A DNA stretch of 64,000 bases, from positions 62,001 through 126,000 of the forward strand of contig NZ_JNXE01000026.1 of the NCBI RefSeq assembly GCF_000716605.1, in the 5' to 3' direction. Of this stretch, positions 59,544 through 64,000 are shown piece by piece. How positions within the stretch are numbered: the first letter of the stretch is position 1; every line of letters starts with the position of its first letter. Source of the DNA: Streptomyces sp. NRRL F-525 (GTDB lineage: Bacteria > Actinomycetota > Actinomycetes > Streptomycetales > Streptomycetaceae). Below the pieces are notes generated by a model. The model was not told where the DNA came from. It saw only the letters and a program-made list of their open reading frames with translations, and did not search any database. Both the position numbers and the translations under genes were made by a program.

Positions 59544-60236
59544 GTGACGGTCAACGCCGGCACGCGCCGTAGTGGGGATTCCGTGGTCACGCGGAAGAAG
59601 ACAAGCAAGAAGTGGATGGGGCTGGCGACGCTGGCGCTGGCACCGATGGTGCTGCTCGCGTCCCCCGGTGTCGCCTCGGCGGCGAGCCAGGAGTGCCTGG
59701 GGAACGCGGACAACTCGTCGCACGACATCGCCGGCAACTGGTCCACCGACCACCAGACGCAGTCGGTGACCGTGCAGCACGCGAACAACACCTGGCAGGA
59801 CTGGGTGTGGCGCGGCCCGACGTTCCAGTGCCCGTGGAACGTCCCGAGCTGCTCCTACGCCTGGCAGCAGTCCAAGACGACGGGCTGGCAGTGGTCGGCC
59901 GGCCTCAGCATCAAGGTCCCGATCCCCGTCATCGGGAACGACCTGGCCAGCCTCACCCCGTCGTACAACCAGAGCGGGTCCACCACGACCTCGTACACCT
60001 TCACGACCAACCTGAGCCCGGGGCAGTTCGCCCAGCCGATCCAGGTCGTGACGCGCCGCTGGACGCAGGGCGTCTACAAGGGCATCTACCACACCACCGG
60101 CGCGAAGTGCCTGCCGAGCCCGAGCAACCCGAACGGCAAGGCGTACGAGTACACCTGGTCCCCGGACGAGCGCTGGGGCAGCTGGGCGACCAACCTCAAG
60201 GTCAGCGACTACGGGACGTACAACGTCTGGAAGTGA
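59544..60236 (+). CDS. Trp-rich small secreted protein
   Basis: A 230-residue exported protein. After the signal peptide (basic KKTSKK, core, cut near ASAA) the mature part is rich in Trp, Tyr, Thr and Ser with a repetitive beta-strand look (NNTWQDWVWRGPTFQCPW; TTTSYTFTTNLSPGQFAQPIQVVTRRW), and has four Cys. I recognise no family; the pattern is compatible with a carbohydrate- or membrane-binding beta protein such as an aerolysin-type fold, but this is only an impression. AGGAG six bases before the GTG at 59544 sets the start. A perfect hairpin follows. Confidence 0.75.
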   Translation: MTVNAGTRRSGDSVVTRKKTSKKWMGLATLALAPMVLLASPGVASAASQECLGNADNSSHDIAGNWSTDHQTQSVTVQHANNTWQDWVWRGPTFQCPWNVPSCSYAWQQSKTTGWQWSAGLSIKVPIPVIGNDLASLTPSYNQSGSTTTSYTFTTNLSPGQFAQPIQVVTRRWTQGVYKGIYHTTGAKCLPSPSNPNGKAYEYTWSPDERWGSWATNLKVSDYGTYNVWK

Positions 60237-60252
60237 CCCCGGTCAGCTTCCG

Positions 60253-60286
60253 CCGAGGCACCTGGCCGGACGGCGAGGTGCCTCGG
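60253..60286. terminator. hairpin terminator
   Basis: CCGAGGCACCT (60253-60263) and AGGTGCCTCGG (60276-60286) form a perfect 11-bp stem 17 bases after the secreted-protein gene. Confidence 0.75.
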
Positions 60287-60333
60287 CTGTCTCCACGTTT
60301 GTCGCTCCGCCCGACCCATAGGACCTGATCCCC

Positions 60334-60957
60334 ATGATGGTGCGTCGTCGTCTCTTCCGTGCTGCCGCCGGTTCGCTCACCGTGCTCGCCTGCGGTCTGC
60401 TGGCCGCGTGCGACAGCACCGCCCATTCCACGCCGGCGGCCGCGGCCGCCACCAGCGCGCCCAGTCCGACGCCTTCAATGAAGACGCTGCCGCCGTCGAA
60501 GCTGTGCACCGTACTGACCAAGGGCGTCGCCGAGCGGCTCATCACCGATGCCCGGCTCGCGGCCCGGGTCAGCCCCAACAAGGGCGCCGCCCCCGACGTC
60601 TGCGACTACACCTCCGCCGACGGCCGCTCGACGCTGTCCCTCACCCCGGCGTCCCGCACCTACGCCGCCGAACTCTCCGCCGCCCACAACCTGGCCGCGA
60701 ACCCGACCTCGGCCGGCATGCGCGACGTACGGGTCGACACGGTGGACGCCGTGGGCCGACAGGCGTTCCGCGAAACCGCCTACCAGACCCAGGCGAAGCA
60801 GCAGCTCACCTTCGTCGTGTGGAACACGGGATCCCGGAACTGGGTCGTGACCCTCGCGACCGACGCCCCCAGCGAGACCACCCCGACCACCGCGCCACAC
60901 GACACGGTGGTCCAGGTCGCCCGATCGATCACCGGGAAACTGCCGACGGGGCGGTGA
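60334..60957 (+). CDS. lipoprotein (DUF3558-like)
   Basis: A 207-residue lipoprotein with lipobox LLAAC ending at Cys26, then a Ser/Pro/Thr-rich spacer and a domain starting LCTVLTKGVAERLI ... VCDYTSADGRSTLSLTP. Two Cys (near 58 and 90) probably pair. This order resembles the DUF3558 lipoproteins common in actinomycetes; the function is unknown. Start ATG 60334; a second Met follows at once. Convergent with glnA2, with 11 bases between stops. Confidence 0.78.
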   Translation: MMVRRRLFRAAAGSLTVLACGLLAACDSTAHSTPAAAAATSAPSPTPSMKTLPPSKLCTVLTKGVAERLITDARLAARVSPNKGAAPDVCDYTSADGRSTLSLTPASRTYAAELSAAHNLAANPTSAGMRDVRVDTVDAVGRQAFRETAYQTQAKQQLTFVVWNTGSRNWVVTLATDAPSETTPTTAPHDTVVQVARSITGKLPTGR

Positions 60958-60968
60958 GGCCGGCCCGC

Positions 60969-62330
60969 TTACAGCACCGGCAGGTTCTTCCGAAGCTCGA
61001 ACGCCGTGACCTCGCTCCGGTACTCCTCCCACTCCTGCCGCTTGTTGCGCAGGAAGAAGTCGAAGACATGCTCGCCCAGGGTCTCGGCGACCAGGTCGCT
61101 GCGCTCCATCAGGGTCAGGGCCTCGCCCAGGTTCTGCGGGAGCGGCTCGATGCCCATCGCGCGGCGCTCGGCGTCGGAGAGGGCCCAGACGTCGTCCTCG
61201 GCACCCGGGGGGAGTTCGTAGCCCTCTTCGATGCCCTTGAGGCCGGACGCGAGGAGGAGGGCGTAGGCCAGGTACGGGTTCGCGCCCGAGTCCAGGGAAC
61301 GGACCTCCACCCGTGCCGAACCCGTCTTGCCGGGCTTGTACATCGGGACGCGGACCAGGGCGCTGCGGTTGTTGTGGCCCCAGCAGATATACGAGGGGGC
61401 CTCGCCGCCGGCGCCCGCCGTGCGCTCGGAGCCGCCCCAGATGCGCTTGTAGGAGTTGACCCACTGGTTGGTGATCGCGGAGATCTCCGCCGCGTGCTTC
61501 AGCAGGCCCGCGATGAAGGAGCGGCCAACCTTGGAGAGCTGGTACTCCGAACCCGACTCGTAGAAGGCGTTGCGATCGCCCTCGAACAACGACAGGTGCG
61601 TGTGCATCCCGGACCCCGGGTGCTCCGAGAACGGCTTCGGCATGAACGTCGCCTGCACGCCCTGCTCCAGCGCCACCTGCTTCATGACCAGGCGGAACGT
61701 CATGATGTTGTCCGCGGTCGACAGTGCGTCCGCGTACCTCAGATCGATTTCCTGCTGACCCGGCGCTCCCTCGTGGTGGGAGAACTCCACCGAGATGCCC
61801 ATCGACTCCAGCATGGTGATCGCCTGGCGGCGGAAGTCCATGCCCACGTTCTGCGGGGTGTGGTCGAAGTAGCCGGAGTTGTCGGCGGGCGTCGGGCGGG
61901 AGCCGTCCAGGGGGCGGTCCTTCAGGAGGAAGAACTCGATCTCCGGGTGGGTGTAGAAGGTGAAGCCCAGGTCGGAGGTCTTGGCGAGGGCGCGCTTCAG
62001 CACGTAGCGCGGGTCCGCGAAGGACGGGGAGCCGTCCGGCATGAGGATGTCGCAGAACATGCGGGCCGTGCCGGGGGCCTCCGCGCGCCACGGCAGGACC
62101 TGGAAGGTGGAGGGGTCCGGCTTGGCGATCATGTCGGACTCGTAGACCCGGGCGAAGCCCTCGATCGCGGAGCCGTCGAAGCCGATGCCCTCGTCGAAGG
62201 CCTGTTCCAGCTCGGCGGGGGCCACGGCGACGGACTTGAGGAAGCCCAGCACGTCCGTGAACCACAGCCGTACGAACCGGATGTCGCGCTCCTCCAACGT
62301 CCGGAGCACGAACTCCTGCTGCTTGTCCAT
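60969..62330 (-). CDS. glnA2: glutamine synthetase-like enzyme GlnA2 (gamma-glutamylpolyamine synthetase type)
   Basis: A 453-residue member of the type I glutamine synthetase family, with the GS beta-grasp, EIEFFL near 133, HHEGAPGQQEIDLRYADAL and GSGMHTHLSLF. By position and sequence it looks like S. coelicolor GlnA2 (SCO2241), which glutamylates polyamines rather than ammonia. At the place of the adenylylation tyrosine (NLYDLPP in true GSI) it has DDVWALS, so GlnE should not regulate it. ATG 62330 preceded by GGGGAAGCGGAAG is preferred; an in-frame ATG at 62345 adds five residues. Confidence 0.85.
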   Translation of the reverse strand: MDKQQEFVLRTLEERDIRFVRLWFTDVLGFLKSVAVAPAELEQAFDEGIGFDGSAIEGFARVYESDMIAKPDPSTFQVLPWRAEAPGTARMFCDILMPDGSPSFADPRYVLKRALAKTSDLGFTFYTHPEIEFFLLKDRPLDGSRPTPADNSGYFDHTPQNVGMDFRRQAITMLESMGISVEFSHHEGAPGQQEIDLRYADALSTADNIMTFRLVMKQVALEQGVQATFMPKPFSEHPGSGMHTHLSLFEGDRNAFYESGSEYQLSKVGRSFIAGLLKHAAEISAITNQWVNSYKRIWGGSERTAGAGGEAPSYICWGHNNRSALVRVPMYKPGKTGSARVEVRSLDSGANPYLAYALLLASGLKGIEEGYELPPGAEDDVWALSDAERRAMGIEPLPQNLGEALTLMERSDLVAETLGEHVFDFFLRNKRQEWEEYRSEVTAFELRKNLPVL

Positions 62331-62694
62331 CTTCCGCTTCCCCATCCTTGCTGGTCAGGCCGCCTGTCCTCGTACCGCAGGAGGCGGTCGGGCACCTGAG
62401 CATCCCACCACAACACCATTTCGTGCGCGTTGCCGACCATGATCGACCGGTCGACCTCGGGCTGAACGCCTCGCGTACGGCAGATGTCCTGCGCTGTTGC
62501 CCATCTCCTGACCATCTTGCCTGCTCGGACTGACATTCGTAATGCCTGGTCCGGGGGTGACCCTGGTGTTCCCCTGACTTTGCTGTGGGCGCCCTACGAG
62601 AACGTGTTCCTCCCCACTACGATCAACAGGGCCCGACCTTCCTGGCCCGTCCCCGTCCCTTCCCGTCCCTTCCCCCAAAAAGGACACACACCTC
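62331..62694. other. 364-bp divergent intergenic region
   Basis: The gap between the divergent glnA2 and DUF3105 genes. I see a TACGAT hexamer near 62618 that may be a -10 element for the rightward gene, and no GlnR-like spacing. Short open frames here have no ribosome sites and look like shadows. Confidence 0.4.
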
Positions 62695-63366
62695 ATGGGT
62701 TCCGCCAAGAACACCGGTACCGCGGCGCGCAAGGCACGCATCGAGGAGATGCGGCGCGCCGAGCAGTCCCGCGAGCGACGCACCAAGATCGTGAAGATCG
62801 CGGCGAGCGCCGTGGTCGTCGCCGGTCTCGTCGTCGGCGGGGTCGCGGTCGTGCACGCGCAGTCCGGCAAGAAGGACAGCTCGGCGAGCGACTCCAAGAA
62901 CTCCGCCTCGGGTCACTTCGTCGCCGGCGCGGACGGCGTGAACACGTGGAAGGGCACGCTGGGCCGCACCCACGTCACGGGCACGGTGAAGTACCCGATG
63001 CACCCGCCGGTCGGCGGCAACCACAACCCGGTCTGGCTGAACTGCAACGGCGACGTCTACACCAAGGCCGTCAAGGACGAGAACGCGGTGCACGCGCTGG
63101 AGCACGGCGCGGTCTGGGTGACGTACAACAAGAAGGCCCCGGCGGCCGACATCAAGGCGCTCGCGACGAAGGTGAAGTCGACCCCGTACTCGCTGATGAG
63201 CCCGTACGACAGCCAGAAGGACCCGATCATGCTGTCGGCGTGGGGGCACCAGCGGACCGTGAAGAGCGCGAGCGACCCGGCCGTGAACACGTTCTTCGAG
63301 AAGTTCGTGCAGGGCAGCCAGACGCCGGAGCCGGGCGCCGCGTGCACGGGCGGGCTGTCGCAGTGA
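62695..63366 (+). CDS. membrane-anchored DUF3105 protein
   Basis: A 223-residue protein with a charged N-terminus (ARKARIEEMRRAEQSRERR), one membrane span (about 36-54) and an external DUF3105 domain (about 72-220). The domain carries the family landmarks MHPPVGGNHNPVWLNC, AVHALEHGAVWVTY and ILSAWGHQ-like IMLSAWGHQ; its His, Asn and Cys residues could bind a metal. Function unknown. Its stop overlaps the next gene's GTG (GTGA), so the two are co-translated. AAAAGGACACACACCTC precedes the ATG. Confidence 0.88.
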   Translation: MGSAKNTGTAARKARIEEMRRAEQSRERRTKIVKIAASAVVVAGLVVGGVAVVHAQSGKKDSSASDSKNSASGHFVAGADGVNTWKGTLGRTHVTGTVKYPMHPPVGGNHNPVWLNCNGDVYTKAVKDENAVHALEHGAVWVTYNKKAPAADIKALATKVKSTPYSLMSPYDSQKDPIMLSAWGHQRTVKSASDPAVNTFFEKFVQGSQTPEPGAACTGGLSQ

Positions 63367-63992
63367 GGTCCGCGGCTCTGATCGCCGGGGCCGCGGCGAC
63401 GGCGCTCGTCGCGGCCGGCGCGATCACGTACGCGGTCGCCGAGGACGGCGGCGGGTCGAGCAACTCCCCCACGCCTACGGCCGATTCGGCGGACGCCGGG
63501 TTCGCGCGGGACATGGCGGTCCATCACCAGCAGGCCGTCGAGATGTCGTACATCGTGCGGGACCGCACGAAGAACGTGGAAGTACGGCGGCTCGCATACG
63601 ACATCGCGCAGACGCAGGCCAATCAACGGGGCATGCTGCTGGGGTGGTTGGACCTGTGGAACCTTCCGAAGGTGTCGGCCGACCCGCCGATGACCTGGAT
63701 GGGCATGGGTGACATGGCGTCCGGGAAGGACGGCGCGCTGATGCCGGGGATGGCCACCAACACCGAGCTGAAGAAGCTGAATTCGCTCAGCGGCAAGCCC
63801 GCCGAGGTGCTCTTTCTCCAGCTCATGACGGACCACCACAAGGGCGGTATCCACATGGCCGAGGGGTGTGTGGAGAAGTGCCGGGTGGGGGTGGAGAAGC
63901 GGCTGGCGCAGGGGATGGTGGACGCGCAGCAGTCGGAGATCCAGTTGATGGCCGACATGCTCAAGGAGCGTGGCGCAAAAGCGCGTTCGTAA
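63363..63992 (+). CDS. DUF305 domain protein
   Basis: A 209-residue exported or membrane-tethered protein with a hydrophobic N-terminus (about 4-24) and a DUF305 four-helix domain. The paired motifs ARDMAVHHQQAVEMS (near 49-63) and MTDHHKGGIHMAEG (near 155-168) supply His and Met clusters of the type that bind copper or other metals. The GTG at 63363 overlaps the DUF3105 stop. The DUF3105-DUF305 pair is common in actinomycetes and suggests a joint metal-related role at the cell surface. The gene ends eight bases before the window edge. Confidence 0.9.
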   Translation: MRSAALIAGAAATALVAAGAITYAVAEDGGGSSNSPTPTADSADAGFARDMAVHHQQAVEMSYIVRDRTKNVEVRRLAYDIAQTQANQRGMLLGWLDLWNLPKVSADPPMTWMGMGDMASGKDGALMPGMATNTELKKLNSLSGKPAEVLFLQLMTDHHKGGIHMAEGCVEKCRVGVEKRLAQGMVDAQQSEIQLMADMLKERGAKARS

Positions 63993-64000
63993 AGCATCCC

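Noticed and set aside
60408..62399. 663-codon plus-strand frame across the lipoprotein and glnA2
   Set aside because: It is antisense to glnA2 and out of frame with the lipoprotein, with no family motifs or ribosome site.
62331..62694. GlnR box upstream of glnA2
   Set aside because: Short GTGAC-like words occur, but no set of half-sites with six-base spacing was found.
1..64000. tRNA or rRNA genes, CRISPR arrays, insertion sequences, integrases
   Set aside because: None seen. Some hairpins were considered, but they are terminators or dispersed palindromic repeats.

Overview
The window is chromosomal DNA of a Streptomyces-type actinomycete. GC content is very high, third codon positions are almost all G or C, GTG starts are common, TTA codons are rare, and many genes overlap by 1-4 bases (ATGA, GTGA). 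From memory of S. coelicolor, the order glnII ... secreted starch enzymes, malG-malF-malE, malR ... glnE ... glnA2 resembles the core-chromosome stretch around SCO2210-SCO2241. That comparison is recall, not a search.

Layout. 0-4 kb: a small membrane protein, a DUF2252 protein, a winged-helix protein and a small conserved protein. 4-6.8 kb: an arsenic cluster with arsenate reductase, aquaporin channel and ArsR divergent from an ArsM methyltransferase and a second ArsC-like protein. 7-9 kb: secreted protein, hydrolase, MarR-like gene. 9.2-11.1 kb: glnII with a GlnR-type box, then a wHTH regulator. 11.2-17.2 kb: epimerase, a DesK/NarL-type two-component pair, a DUF1996 exported protein, a lipoprotein and a TPR protein. 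17.2-22.3 kb: a membrane-anchored protein with a sigma-like N-terminus, a ferritin-like/PDR-reductase/TetR operon and an isomerase-like protein. 22.4-29.5 kb: a PP2C phosphatase and a giant amylopullulanase. 29.8-40.3 kb: a stretch that looks like accessory DNA, with an unrecognised two-gene unit, a two-component system divergent from an ABC exporter, a MerR-methyltransferase fusion, a TTA-containing FAD enzyme and a DUF4232 protein. 40.3-48.4 kb: alpha-amylase, GH13 alpha-glucosidase, maltose ABC transporter and divergent malR. 48.5-64 kb: PAP2 enzyme, LysR/EamA pair, glnE, PNPOx/VOC pair, exported phosphoesterase, MFS and beta-propeller-like proteins, small secreted proteins, glnA2, and a DUF3105/DUF305 pair at the right edge.

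Two functional themes recur. First, starch and maltodextrin use: an extracellular amylopullulanase and amylase, uptake by MalEFG and intracellular GH13 cleavage, all apparently under one LacI-type repressor because TTGCAG/CTGCAA motifs recur before pulA, amy and in the malE-malR gap. Second, nitrogen assimilation: glutamine synthetase II, the adenylyltransferase GlnE and the GS-like GlnA2. Dispersed Streptomyces-type palindromic repeats sit at 3' ends of genes, and two have entered coding sequence (hydrolase at 7.7 kb, EamA transporter at 51.4 kb). No rRNA, tRNA, CRISPR array, transposase or integrase was recognised.
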